From: Haladaptatus halobius
GTDB lineage: Archaea; Halobacteriota; Halobacteria; Halobacteriales; Haladaptataceae
Reading direction: 5' to 3'
Assembly: GCF_020618475.1 (NCBI RefSeq)
Contig: NZ_CP085335.1
Coordinates: 2,480,001-2,544,000 of the forward strand
Length of the DNA stretch: 64,000 nt
Shown: positions 53,585 through 62,007 of the stretch, in pieces
How positions within the stretch are numbered: position 1 is the first letter of the stretch
Layout of the letters: each line of letters begins with the position of its first letter
Position numbers and translations under genes: made by a program
The notes under the pieces: model-generated
What the model saw: only the letters and a program-made list of their open reading frames with translations
Databases searched by the model: none
Told to the model about the DNA's origin: nothing

Positions 53585-54141
53585 CGTCGCTCACCCTCGT
53601 CGGAGGAACCGTCCGACGATGCTTGCCGCCCATCGGTCAGTCCACCCCCGTCGGCTTCGGGCCGGGAGGCGGAGAGGGGTAATTCGTCGGTTCGCTGCAC
53701 TCGGCGCACGTCGGCCATGATGTCGTCGACGAGTTCCTCGTCTCCGATTTGCGGGAACACGAAGGCGTAGTAGAATGCGCCGAGAATTGGGAGCAACCAG
53801 ATGAAGACGACGTACGCCAGCGTCGGAATGGGGAGTCCGAACAGGTACGTGTACTCCGACACGCCCGGATGCCAACTGAGCCAGATGATGGTCAGTCCCG
53901 TCATGAAAATCGCGCCCAATCCGACCGACAGCCGACCGTACGGCGCAAGGTCGAATTCGCCGTCGTTCCGCTCGATCGACGCGGCGCAGAAGATGACCGC
54001 GATGAGTAGCGCCGCGAGGTACGAGAAGACGCGATACACGTCGGTCGCCGCCGCTATCAGTAGACCGGCCGAGAGGAGGGCGACGATGCCCATCAAACCG
54101 TTCCTCGCTCCCAATGTCGGACGTGATCGTGCTGACGTCAT
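53581..54141 (-). CDS. Small membrane protein partner of the SSS symporter
   Basis: A 186-residue protein with four to five hydrophobic helices in the first 135 residues (GIVALLSAGLLIAAAT, YLAALLIAVIFCAAS, LGAIFMTGLTIIWLSW, LAYVVFIWLLPILGAFYYAF) and an acidic, Ser/Gly-rich cytoplasmic tail. Its end overlaps the symporter start (ATGA), a layout like DUF3311 partner genes of SSS transporters. I chose ATG 54141 (MTSARSRPTLG); another ATG lies five codons upstream. Confidence 0.75.
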   Translation of the reverse strand: MTSARSRPTLGARNGLMGIVALLSAGLLIAAATDVYRVFSYLAALLIAVIFCAASIERNDGEFDLAPYGRLSVGLGAIFMTGLTIIWLSWHPGVSEYTYLFGLPIPTLAYVVFIWLLPILGAFYYAFVFPQIGDEELVDDIMADVRRVQRTDELPLSASRPEADGGGLTDGRQASSDGSSDEGERR

Positions 54142-54248
54142 CTTTCCGTGTACCAAGGTAGCAAATAACGAAAAACGGCGGGTTGATATGTAAACTGGCG
54201 AATCGAGTGGCGCTCTCGTGTGAGCCGAAGACCGGCTCGATCGATCTG

Positions 54249-54575
54249 TCAGCGCGTGTACGTCCGTATCTCCGTGATTCGCCCGTCGGAGAGCGAAAAG
54301 GCGTCGACAAACTCGAACAGTTCCTCCCCGCCGGAATCGAGTAGTCGACCTTCCGCGACCGCCTCCGACCCGTCCTCGTACACGCGGTGAACCTCGTGGG
54401 ACGTCCGCTTGTCGGGGCGGTCGTCGCGCATGAATCCGACGAGCGTCTCGCGGCCCTCGATTGTTCGGTCGGGACGCGAGTGAACCACGTCCGGCGCGAG
54501 CAGGCCGGCGAACGTCTCGTAGTCGTGCGCGTCGATGGCGTCGTAGTAGCCGCGGACGACCGATTCGGGACTCAT
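54249..54575 (-). CDS. SnoaL/NTF2-like protein
   Basis: A 108-residue protein with the cone-shaped NTF2-like fold. The first half (ESVVRGYYDAIDAHDYETF, LLAPDVVHSRPDRTIEG) and second half (SEAVAEGRLLDSGGEELFEF, FSLSDGRITEIRTYTR) match the SnoaL-like group that includes isomerases, hydrolases and binding proteins. No catalytic set can be assigned. It is 108 bp downstream of the symporter operon's promoter side but in the same direction, so probably separate. Confidence 0.82.
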   Translation of the reverse strand: MSPESVVRGYYDAIDAHDYETFAGLLAPDVVHSRPDRTIEGRETLVGFMRDDRPDKRTSHEVHRVYEDGSEAVAEGRLLDSGGEELFEFVDAFSLSDGRITEIRTYTR

Positions 54576-54907
54576 ACGCGAGACAACGAAGACGACCCTC
54601 TTCAGCGTCCCGGCGCGGACGGTCTATCGAGACGAATGGAGCCGTCGGGAGCGAGCTATAGCTCTCATATATAAATTCAAACCATAGCCGTCGGAAGAGC
54701 TATCTGCCGGGTTTCCCGGCACGATCAGTACTCCGGGCGATTTTGTTTCCACGTCGCCCCGCGCCTCCGGCGGGGCGGCCTTCCGCCGCGTCCGCCTCTC
54801 GGTCGTTTTCGTCTCTCCGGCCCGTACCACCTCATACCGCGCACCGCCTCGGTCGGCTTCGTCCCGCTCCGCACCGCTTTTGAGTGCGCCACGCCAACCT
54901 TCGGTCG
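54576..54907. other. Intergenic stretch with two hairpins and a TATA-like run
   Basis: About 330 bases without a supported gene. It holds CATATATAAAT (54667-54677), a possible promoter for either strand; a perfect hairpin GCCGGG-TTT-CCCGGC (54706-54720); and a second GC-rich stem GCCCCGC/GCGGGGC (54756-54762 with 54770-54776). On the minus strand frames stay open through the GC-rich part but are Arg-rich noise. An untranslated leader or small RNA before the Tsr3 gene is conceivable. Confidence 0.4.
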
Positions 54908-55408
54908 GTGAAGCTTCACGTCCGCTACGAGGGAGACGACGACCCGGACAAGTGTACGGCCCGAAAGCTCGCGCGATTCGACCTCGCCGAACTTCATCGC
55001 ACGACTCGGGCGACGCCCTACGGGATCGTGCTCAATCCGCACGCAGAGCAGGCGCTTTCGCCGGCCGACCGAGCCGAAACCGACACGCTCGTCGCCCTCG
55101 ACTGCTCGTGGAAGAGTGCCGAGCGGGCGCTGTTCGGTATGCCCGGCGTCCACCGGGCGCTCCCCTTCCTCGTCGCCGCGAACCCCGTCAACTACGGCAA
55201 GCCGTTCCAGTTGAACACCGTGGAAGCGTTCGCGGCGGGACTGTGTATCCTCGGTGAGCGCGACCAAGCCGAGCAGATCCTCTCGAAGTTCCGATGGGGC
55301 AAGACGTTCCTCGAACTGAACGCGGAACCGCTCCGTCGGTACGCCGACTGTTCGGATTCGAGCGCGGTGGTCGCGGTTCAGGGTGAGTATCTCGACGCGG
55401 GCGAGTGA
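54908..55408 (+). CDS. Tsr3-family rRNA aminocarboxypropyltransferase
   Basis: A 166-residue SPOUT-like enzyme that adds the aminocarboxypropyl group from SAM to a small-subunit rRNA base during ribosome maturation. Recognisable: [11 protein letters not shown] at the N-terminus, [16 protein letters not shown] (SAM-binding loop), [26 protein letters not shown] (family signature) and the C-terminal [16 protein letters not shown] chose GTG 54908 (VKLHVRY), typical of the family; an earlier GTG at 54884 adds eight odd residues. The L40e gene follows in the same direction, a translation-linked pair. Confidence 0.9.
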   Translation: MKLHVRYEGDDDPDKCTARKLARFDLAELHRTTRATPYGIVLNPHAEQALSPADRAETDTLVALDCSWKSAERALFGMPGVHRALPFLVAANPVNYGKPFQLNTVEAFAAGLCILGERDQAEQILSKFRWGKTFLELNAEPLRRYADCSDSSAVVAVQGEYLDAGE

Positions 55409-55498
55409 CCGCGGCATAAGCGAGTAACGGGAGCGACTCGGCCGAGGAGAGCGCGCCGACTCGAAAACGTTTAACCTCGCGGGAAGAAAGCGATCGGT

Positions 55499-55648
55499 AT
55501 GGCCAGTTTCGACGCAGCGGAGAAACGAACGCTCGAAAAGATGATCTGCATGCGGTGTAACGCCCGCAATCCACAGCGTGCCGACCACTGCCGCAAGTGC
55601 GGGTACAGCAAGCTCCGCCCGAAGAGCAAGGAGTCCCGAAGCGCGTAA
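55499..55648 (+). CDS. rpl40e: Large-subunit ribosomal protein L40e
   Basis: A 49-residue basic zinc-ribbon protein of the large ribosomal subunit. It reads [18 protein letters not shown], then zinc ligands CMRC and CRKC flanking [10 protein letters not shown], and ends [12 protein letters not shown]. Length and order match archaeal L40e. It is short but intact. It lies 90 bp after the Tsr3 gene on the same strand and may be expressed from its own promoter (GTTTAACC near 55469). Confidence 0.93.
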   Translation: MASFDAAEKRTLEKMICMRCNARNPQRADHCRKCGYSKLRPKSKESRSA

Positions 55649-55742
55649 TCCGCGTCTCCATTCTGCCGACGAGAACCGACCGCGAGCCGCGCATCTCGGT
55701 CGAATCTGTGGGTTCCAGTCGATCTTCGCGTCCTAATTGAGT

Positions 55743-56282
55743 CTACTCGCTCGGGTCGAACCACTCGTCTTCCGTGAGTCCGTAGAACTCGACGTCGACG
55801 TACTCGCCGTCCACGAACTCGGCTTCGACGTGGGTTCCCTCGTGGCGAAAGCCAAGTTTCTCCCAGATGCGCGCCGAGCCGACGTTTCCCTCGAAGACCC
55901 GAGCCACGACGCGATGGTGACGGCGTTCGCGGAAGGCGTAGTCGGTGACGAGCCGACTGGCCTCGGTGCCGTACCCCTCGCCCCAGAACTCCTCGGCGAG
56001 GAAGATGCCGATCTCCGCGTTGACACCGATCGAGTCCTTCGGATAGAGACCGACGGTACCCATCAGTTCCCCGTCCCGACAGACGAGGAGGTGGGTGTGG
56101 TCGTCGTCCGATGCGCGTTCTTCGTACCACTCGCGCTCCTGCTGGCCGTTGATGGGTGAGCGACTACCGATGGTCGACCGGACGGCCGGGTCGTTGACGG
56201 TCGCTTGCAGGAAATCGAGGTCTTCTTCCTCAACCGTTCTGAGTTCGATTCGCTCGCCGGAGAGGAAGGTGGGGCCGGGCAT
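55743..56282 (-). CDS. GNAT N-acetyltransferase, RimJ/RimL type
   Basis: A 179-residue acetyl-CoA-dependent acetyltransferase. The RimJ/RimL pattern is clear: GERIELRTVEEEDLDFL at the N-terminus, LMGTVGLYPKD, IGIFLAEEFWGEGYGTEASRL (the Q/RxxGxG/A-like acetyl-CoA loop, here EFWGEGYGTEA) and GNVGSARIWEKLGFRHEG. Substrates of haloarchaeal members may be ribosomal protein N-termini, polyamines or antibiotics; context does not decide. Convergent with L40e. Confidence 0.9.
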   Translation of the reverse strand: MPGPTFLSGERIELRTVEEEDLDFLQATVNDPAVRSTIGSRSPINGQQEREWYEERASDDDHTHLLVCRDGELMGTVGLYPKDSIGVNAEIGIFLAEEFWGEGYGTEASRLVTDYAFRERRHHRVVARVFEGNVGSARIWEKLGFRHEGTHVEAEFVDGEYVDVEFYGLTEDEWFDPSE

Positions 56283-56392
56283 ACCTCGAAATCAGGGTGA
56301 CTGACAAGAAAAACGTTCGTGAGGCGTGATACCGATGCGCGAGTTAGTTACAGGAATCGAGTCCGAGCCCGACGAAGTCGGTCGAATCGCCG

Positions 56393-57448
56393 CTAGTCTG
56401 CGCCCAGTTCGGCGAGCAGGTGCGAGATGTGGAGCCTGTCATTCGTCCCTTGCGTCAAGTCCATATCGACCTCCGCCGCGAGCAGGACGGCTTCGGCGAG
56501 TTCGTCGCCCTGATACCGGTTCTGTCCGAAGTTCTCCAGTATCGCTTCGAGCACCTCGTTACCGCTGTACCCTTCGTCGACGAGGAGGTCGTCCAGTTTC
56601 TTGCGGGCGTCTTTGAACTCGCCCCCCTCGGCCGCGTCGAGCATCTCCGTGACGCGCCCCTGGATGCCGAACTCGCGGAGAACCCGGTACCCCTCGCTGC
56701 TCACCTCGCCTTCCTGCTCGTAGAGCAGTTGAGCGTACGAGATTGCCTTGCGAAGGTTCCCTTTCGAGTAGCCCGCTATCAGTTCGACGCCGCCCTCGTC
56801 GTACTCGATGCCCTCCGCGTCTAGAATCGACTCCAACACGGAGACGACCTCGCTCTCCGTCGGCTTTCGCATCGAAACGGGGAAACACCGCGATTTGATG
56901 GGCGGGATGAGCTTCGTCGGCTGGCGCGTCGTGATGACGAACTGTGTGGTCTCGTGGTACTGCTCCATCACCCGGCGGAGCGCCTGCTGGAAGTCCTCGC
57001 GGATGGCCTCGGCGTTGTCGAGCACGATGGTCTTGTACTCGCCCGAGGAGGGCGCATAGCCCGCGTACTCCTTGAGAACGTGATTTATCATCTCGCGCTT
57101 CGACCAGTTTCGCTTGTACTTCTTCAACTGCCCGGACCCGCGACGGTACTGCTTCGAGAACTCCGTCTGCCCCTGGAGGAAGTTCGAAAAGCGCGGGTCT
57201 TCTCGGATCTCTTTTTTCGTCCGGTCGAAGAAGTCCGCGACGTTTATCTCCACGAGGTCATTGTCCGGGTCGTCGTGCGCCGCGCGCGCCAGCGCGCGCA
57301 CGGCGGCGGTTTTCCCGCTCCCCTCCGGCCCATAGAGCACGAGGTTTATCGGCTCGTCCACTGCCCGCTCCAGATAGTCGCGTACCTCCGGCTGGGGCAG
57401 GTCGGAGAGGTCGGGCGCGTACGTCTCAGTCCACAGCGGCGACTCCAT
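56393..57448 (-). CDS. Replication factor C-like clamp-loader ATPase
   Basis: A 351-residue AAA+ ATPase related to the small subunits of the sliding-clamp loader. N-terminal WTETYAPDLSDL is the RFC box II-like start; Walker A is GPEGSGKTA (40-48); Walker B reads IVLDNAEAI, where canonical RFC has DEAD, so ATP hydrolysis may be altered. Motifs RVMEQYHETTQFVITTRQ and IKSRCFPVSM (SRC motif) are typical. Halobacteria commonly have an additional, divergent RFC small subunit of this kind. No other replication gene is adjacent. Confidence 0.85.
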   Translation of the reverse strand: MESPLWTETYAPDLSDLPQPEVRDYLERAVDEPINLVLYGPEGSGKTAAVRALARAAHDDPDNDLVEINVADFFDRTKKEIREDPRFSNFLQGQTEFSKQYRRGSGQLKKYKRNWSKREMINHVLKEYAGYAPSSGEYKTIVLDNAEAIREDFQQALRRVMEQYHETTQFVITTRQPTKLIPPIKSRCFPVSMRKPTESEVVSVLESILDAEGIEYDEGGVELIAGYSKGNLRKAISYAQLLYEQEGEVSSEGYRVLREFGIQGRVTEMLDAAEGGEFKDARKKLDDLLVDEGYSGNEVLEAILENFGQNRYQGDELAEAVLLAAEVDMDLTQGTNDRLHISHLLAELGAD

Positions 57449-57535
57449 CGAGCTATCCTAAACGGTCACCAGACAAGAATCGGTCGGTTGCCCCGCACGA
57501 AAAATGCAGTCTGTCGCGGAGTCGAACGGACGGAA

Positions 57536-59572
57536 CTACTTGGTCGTCGTCCCGTCAGCAGTGGTCGTCGCGTTCGCTTCGGTCGTCGCCTTTGCAGCCG
57601 TGGTCGCCTCTGCGGCCGTGGTCGTCTCTCCGTCAGCGGTCGTCTCGGCAACGGTCGTCTCGTTCGCGGCCGTGGTCGCTTCAGCCGTCGTAGTCGTCTC
57701 CTCGGCCGTGGTCGTCTCTTCGGCCGTCGTGGTCGTCGTCTCTGCCGTCGTCGTCTCATTCGGGCCGTTGACCGCTTCGAGCGTAATCGCGCCGATTTCG
57801 CCGAAGTTGCGCGTGTAGACGCCGTGTGTGTACGTTCCGGGTTCGACGTCGCTGGTGTCGATCTCGAACGTCACGTTCGTGCTCTCACCGGGGCCGAGCG
57901 TGACGTTTTGGCGCTGGAGCACCGTCCCGTCCAGTCGGAAATCCACGGGTTGCGTGAGTTCCGACTCGGTGGGGTTGGTGACCGTCGCGTTCACGACAAG
58001 CGTCTCGCCGATCGTCGCGTTCAGCGGCGCTTCGAGACCCTCCACGTCAAGCGATGGGCCGAGGTCGGAGACGTTCTCGACCTGTCCGCCCTCTCGGGCG
58101 GTGGTCGTCGTCTCTGCGGTCGTCGTTTCTTCTGCGATCGTGGTCTCCTCGGCGGTCGTGGTCTCTTCTTCAGCCGTCGTAGTCGTCTCCTCCGCGGGCG
58201 TCGTCGTTTCTTCCGCGGTCGTGGTCTCCTCGGCCGTGGTCGTCGTCTCTGCCGTCGTCGTCTCTTCGGCGGTTTCGACGTTCACCACCGCCGGATCGAC
58301 GACGATCTGGTTATCGACGACGTACGGCAGGTCTTCGGCTCCGTCGGACGTAACGAAGTCGTACTGCTGATTGCCGTTCGTGTCGAGGTGCGGCATGGCG
58401 ATGAGCGGCTGGCTCTCGGTGAGCGGTTCGTCGAGCGTCACGGTGACGTTCTGGTGCGTCCCCGGTTCGAGGTACTCCGACGAACCGACGACGCTTCCGA
58501 CGACGTTGCCGTCGAGGAGGCTTCGGTCGTGGATCGCGACGAAGCCGCCCTCCGACATGGTGACCGAGTCGATGGTGACCGTCTCACCGTCGCTGGTCTG
58601 ATTCTCGAAGGTGACGTTCGCGTCGAGTTGCTTCGGTTGCTCCGGTATTCCGGGTTGGCCCGGCTTCGCCGAAACGTTCAGATTCTGCGGTAACTCCACG
58701 ACGAACGTCACGTTCTGGACTGTGATGTCGCGGAGCACGACGCGGACTGTGTCGAGGTCGCTCGGCACCGTCACGTCGCTCTTATCGGCCGATTTCTGCG
58801 ACTCTTCGGCCGTGCGTTCGGCGTCTTCCTGCGAGACTTCCTGGCCGCGCTGGACGACGTCCTGCATCGATTCGTTTTGGAGCAGGGCCGTCGCGTTAAG
58901 GCGAACCGTCTCGTCTTCCAGGTCGACGCCGCTGATGGTCTCGGTGCGGTCGGGTTCGGTGCTGTCACCGATGACGAACGACCACTCCGCGATGCTCAGC
59001 GATTCGACGTGGAACACGAGCTGTTCGGGGAGCTGTCCCTCTTCCGTCGGTTGTTCGACTTCCCCGACCAAGACTCGGGCGTCGTCGACGACGGCTTGCC
59101 CGTTCGCGGTGTACGGGCCGTCGACGGTTCCGTTCCCGATGACGAAGTCGTACACTCGGTTCTCGTTGGTGTCCCGGTGCGGCATCGCGATGAGCGTCGC
59201 GTTCTCCTCGATGGGACGTGCGAGCGTAACGGTGACGTTCTCGTGCGTTCCCGGTTCGAGGTACACGGAGTTGCCCAGCACGCTACCGACGACATCCCCT
59301 TCGAGTAGGCTCTCGTCGTGGATGGCGACGAAGCCGCCTTCGGGGACAGTCACCGACGAGATGACGACGGTTGCACCGTCGCTCTGCTGGTCGTCGATGG
59401 TTACGTTCGCTTGAGATTCGTTCGATTGAGAGTTCCCCTGCAGGCTCGTAACCTGCGTTTCTGATGCTGTATTCGTCTGCCCTGTGGCTCCTAGTGATAC
59501 TGCAACACCGCTAGCGAGTATCACGAGAACAGCCACGAGTGCGGCACTAACTGTTTTCGGAATTCGTGTCAT
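57536..59572 (-). CDS. Thr-rich surface protein with two DUF7282 domains
   Basis: A 678-residue exported protein. A Sec signal (hydrophobic 8-26) leads to two DUF7282-type beta domains (about 55-168 and 316-425) that share IDSVTMSEGGFVAIHD, LEPGTHQNVTVTL and MPHLDTNG-like motifs. A helical Asp/Glu segment lies between. Two stretches of ETTTTAEETTT-like repeats (433-493 and 604-678) flank an Ig-like CARDB domain (about 499-602). Such Thr-rich stretches are likely O-glycosylated stalks. No C-terminal membrane anchor or PGF-CTERM is seen. The ATG at 59572 fits the signal; the frame remains open further upstream. Confidence 0.8.
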   Translation of the reverse strand: MTRIPKTVSAALVAVLVILASGVAVSLGATGQTNTASETQVTSLQGNSQSNESQANVTIDDQQSDGATVVISSVTVPEGGFVAIHDESLLEGDVVGSVLGNSVYLEPGTHENVTVTLARPIEENATLIAMPHRDTNENRVYDFVIGNGTVDGPYTANGQAVVDDARVLVGEVEQPTEEGQLPEQLVFHVESLSIAEWSFVIGDSTEPDRTETISGVDLEDETVRLNATALLQNESMQDVVQRGQEVSQEDAERTAEESQKSADKSDVTVPSDLDTVRVVLRDITVQNVTFVVELPQNLNVSAKPGQPGIPEQPKQLDANVTFENQTSDGETVTIDSVTMSEGGFVAIHDRSLLDGNVVGSVVGSSEYLEPGTHQNVTVTLDEPLTESQPLIAMPHLDTNGNQQYDFVTSDGAEDLPYVVDNQIVVDPAVVNVETAEETTTAETTTTAEETTTAEETTTPAEETTTTAEEETTTAEETTIAEETTTAETTTTAREGGQVENVSDLGPSLDVEGLEAPLNATIGETLVVNATVTNPTESELTQPVDFRLDGTVLQRQNVTLGPGESTNVTFEIDTSDVEPGTYTHGVYTRNFGEIGAITLEAVNGPNETTTAETTTTTAEETTTAEETTTTAEATTAANETTVAETTADGETTTAAEATTAAKATTEANATTTADGTTTK

Positions 59573-59850
59573 ATCTCCCTCCTTATCTCCGAACGAGTAG
59601 ACGGGGAGACGCCCGATAAACGGCTTCGACCGTTCACGGGATAGGCCGGCGATTCGAGCGGTTAAGGCCATCCTGTCCACCGCTGGCCGGAGAGCGACGG
59701 GACGGAGAAACGCTCGCTTATACCGTCGGACACGACGTTCGTGCACCTCGGGCGGTTCGACGAGCATGCCATCGACTCGCGTCCGACGGTCTCTCTCACG
59801 GCCGACGCTTTCGAAGGCTGTTTAGTCGTCGGGGTTTGAACTGCGAAGGA

Positions 59851-60777
59851 ATGTCGATGCGCGTGACCTTCCTCGGAACCAGCGGGGCAGTGCCGACGAC
59901 GGAGCGAAACCCGAGTGCCATCCTCGTCAACCGGGAAGGCGACCGCCTATTGTTCGACGCCGCCGAGGGGACACAGCGCCAGATGATGCGCTTCGGAACT
60001 GGCTTCACCGTCTCCGACCTCTTCGTCACTCACCTCCACGGCGACCACGTCCTCGGGATACCCGGACTCGTGCAGACGTGGGATTTCAACGACCGCGACG
60101 ACCCGCTCACCGTCTACACGCCGCGGGGAACCGGCGACGATATCGACGCGCTCGTCCACGCCGCGGGCAACCAACCCTCCTTCCCAGTTCACATCACCGA
60201 GGTCGCCCCCGGCGAGGTGGCCGTCCGGCGGGAGGAGTACGAAGTGCGCGCGTTCAGAACCGACCACGAGACGAACTCGCTCGGCTACGCGCTGGTCGAG
60301 GACGACCGGAAAGGCCGGTTCGACCGCGAACGCGCCGAAGAACTCGGCGTTCCCGTCGGGCCGAAGTTCCAGCAACTCCACGCGGGCACGCCGGTCGAAC
60401 TCGAAGACGGAACGGTCGTCCGACCGGAGCAGGTCGTCGGCGACCCCCGTCCCGGACGGCGATTCGTCTACACCGGGGACACCCGCCCCTCCGAGCAGGT
60501 CGTCTCCGTCGCGGAGGACGCCGACCTGCTCGTCCACGACGCGACCTTCGCAAACGACAGGGTCGACCGCGCGAGGAAGACCGCTCACTCGACCGCGGAA
60601 CAGGCCGCGGAGATCGCTCGCCGGGCCGAAGCGGTTCGACTCGCCCTTACCCACATCTCCTCTCGCTACGCGGGCGACGTTTCGACCCACCTCCGGGAGG
60701 CCCGCGACGCCTTCGACGGCGAGGTGTTCGTCCCCGACGACGGCGAGTTAGTCGAGGTGCCGTATCCGGACGAGTAG
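59851..60777 (+). CDS. rnz: Ribonuclease Z
   Basis: A 308-residue metallo-beta-lactamase-fold endonuclease that trims the 3' ends of tRNA precursors. The metal motif THLHGDHVLGIPGL (60-73) is complete, followed by RTDHETNSLGY, FVYTGDTRPSE (metal Asp) and the late LTHISSRYAGD (His). The exosite insertion after the metal motif is of the short tRNase Z type. ATG 59851 gives MSMRVTFLGTSG; an upstream ATG at 59836 adds five residues. Its neighbours are unrelated. Confidence 0.94.
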   Translation: MSMRVTFLGTSGAVPTTERNPSAILVNREGDRLLFDAAEGTQRQMMRFGTGFTVSDLFVTHLHGDHVLGIPGLVQTWDFNDRDDPLTVYTPRGTGDDIDALVHAAGNQPSFPVHITEVAPGEVAVRREEYEVRAFRTDHETNSLGYALVEDDRKGRFDRERAEELGVPVGPKFQQLHAGTPVELEDGTVVRPEQVVGDPRPGRRFVYTGDTRPSEQVVSVAEDADLLVHDATFANDRVDRARKTAHSTAEQAAEIARRAEAVRLALTHISSRYAGDVSTHLREARDAFDGEVFVPDDGELVEVPYPDE

Positions 60778-60932
60778 CGGGTCGTCCTCGAATGCAGATG
60801 GCGTAGAGACGGCGAAAAGTGGAAATCGGTCTCCGACCGGCGCTAAACAATCGCACCGTTTGTTATTATCATCCTGTATATGAATATAACCGGCAAAAAT
60901 ACTATGGTTGTTGAGCCATTAAATTAACTGCG

Positions 60933-61793
60933 ATGACTTCAAATAGGAGAAGCGTACTGAAGCACCTCGGAGCGATTAGCACGGTAGGACTCGGAAGTGT
61001 CGGGCTGTCCGGGACGGTGAGTGCGCACGTTCAGGATCCCTACGCCGACAGATGGGTCGCAGCGGACTCCAGCAACTACACCAACGACAACAAGAGCGCG
61101 AGCGAAATCAACTGGGTCATCATCCACGTCACGGAGGGAAGCTACGGCGGAACTGTCAGTTGGTTCCAGAATCCCGACTCGGATGTGAGCACCCAGTACG
61201 TGATTCGTAACTCCGACGGCCACACGACCCAGATGGTTCACAACGAGGACAGCGCGTGGCACGGGGGCGGCCAGAACTACAGTTTCCACTCCATCGGAAT
61301 CGAACACGAAGGCTACGTCGGCCAGACGAACTTCACGGACGCGCTATACCAGAAGTCCGCCAACATCGTTAGCTGGGCCTGTGACACGTACGGCATCCCG
61401 AAACAGCGTCCGTCCGGCGTCGCGCCGTGTGACGCCCGAGACGGCGGCGGCATCATCGGCCACCACCAAGTACCCGAGTCCGACTGCGGCTACAACGACC
61501 ACACCGACCCCGGTTCGACGTGGGACTGGGACTATTTCATGAGTCTCGTCGGCGGCAGTAACGGCGGCGGTGGCGGATTCAGCGACGGCGACCGAGTCAC
61601 GCCGACCGCCAATCTGAACACGCGGGAACAGCCCGGGACGGAGTCGCCCGTCGTCGCGACCATCTCGCCGGGTGAGGTCGGCGAGATTATGAACGGGCCG
61701 ACGACCGAGGACGGCTACACGTGGTGGGGCGTCCACTGGCTCGACCGCAACGTCTGGGGCTGGTCGGTCGAACGCTATCTCACCTACGCGTGA
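60933..61793 (+). CDS. Secreted N-acetylmuramoyl-L-alanine amidase with SH3-like domain
   Basis: A 286-residue Tat-exported protein (NRRSVLKHLGA). Residues about 41-210 are an amidase_2/PGRP domain: WVIIHVTEGSYGGT, HNEDSAWHGGGQN, IGIEHEGYVGQ and IIGHHQVPESDCGYNDHTDP with the zinc ligands. The C-terminal 70 residues (NLNTREQPGTESPVV, WWGVHWLDRNVWGWS) form an SH3-like binding domain. These enzymes cut bacterial peptidoglycan, which the producer lacks, so attack on bacteria is the likely use. The broken paralogue is at 34426. Confidence 0.85.
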   Translation: MTSNRRSVLKHLGAISTVGLGSVGLSGTVSAHVQDPYADRWVAADSSNYTNDNKSASEINWVIIHVTEGSYGGTVSWFQNPDSDVSTQYVIRNSDGHTTQMVHNEDSAWHGGGQNYSFHSIGIEHEGYVGQTNFTDALYQKSANIVSWACDTYGIPKQRPSGVAPCDARDGGGIIGHHQVPESDCGYNDHTDPGSTWDWDYFMSLVGGSNGGGGGFSDGDRVTPTANLNTREQPGTESPVVATISPGEVGEIMNGPTTEDGYTWWGVHWLDRNVWGWSVERYLTYA

Positions 61794-61976
61794 ACTCTCG
61801 GACGGAACGAACCGTTCGTGCTATTTTCGCAGCGTTCGGGCTTTTGCTGTCCGCGAATTTTATACTCTGGAGATCAGTTCGGTTCCGACATCGGACTTTT
61901 TCCGGTCGTTCACCACCGCTTTCACCGGTTGGTATCGACCGTTTTCGCTATCCTCGTCTGGTATTTCTCGCGCCGG

Positions 61977-61986
61977 ATTTATATTT
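61977..61986 (+). promoter_or_regulatory. TATA box of the DUF460 gene
   Basis: ATTTATATTT, 22-31 nt before the GTG start at 62008, the spacing of a leaderless haloarchaeal transcript. Confidence 0.5.
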
Positions 61987-62007
61987 CGAGGGCGCCTAGC
62001 GCGAACC

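Noticed and set aside
54624..55588. Minus-strand frames across the Tsr3 region
   Set aside because: They lie opposite a clear Tsr3 gene and are Arg/Pro-rich composition artefacts.
57600..58260. Regular short repeats as a CRISPR array
   Set aside because: They encode the in-frame Thr/Glu/Ala repeat of the surface protein and have no constant spacer length.
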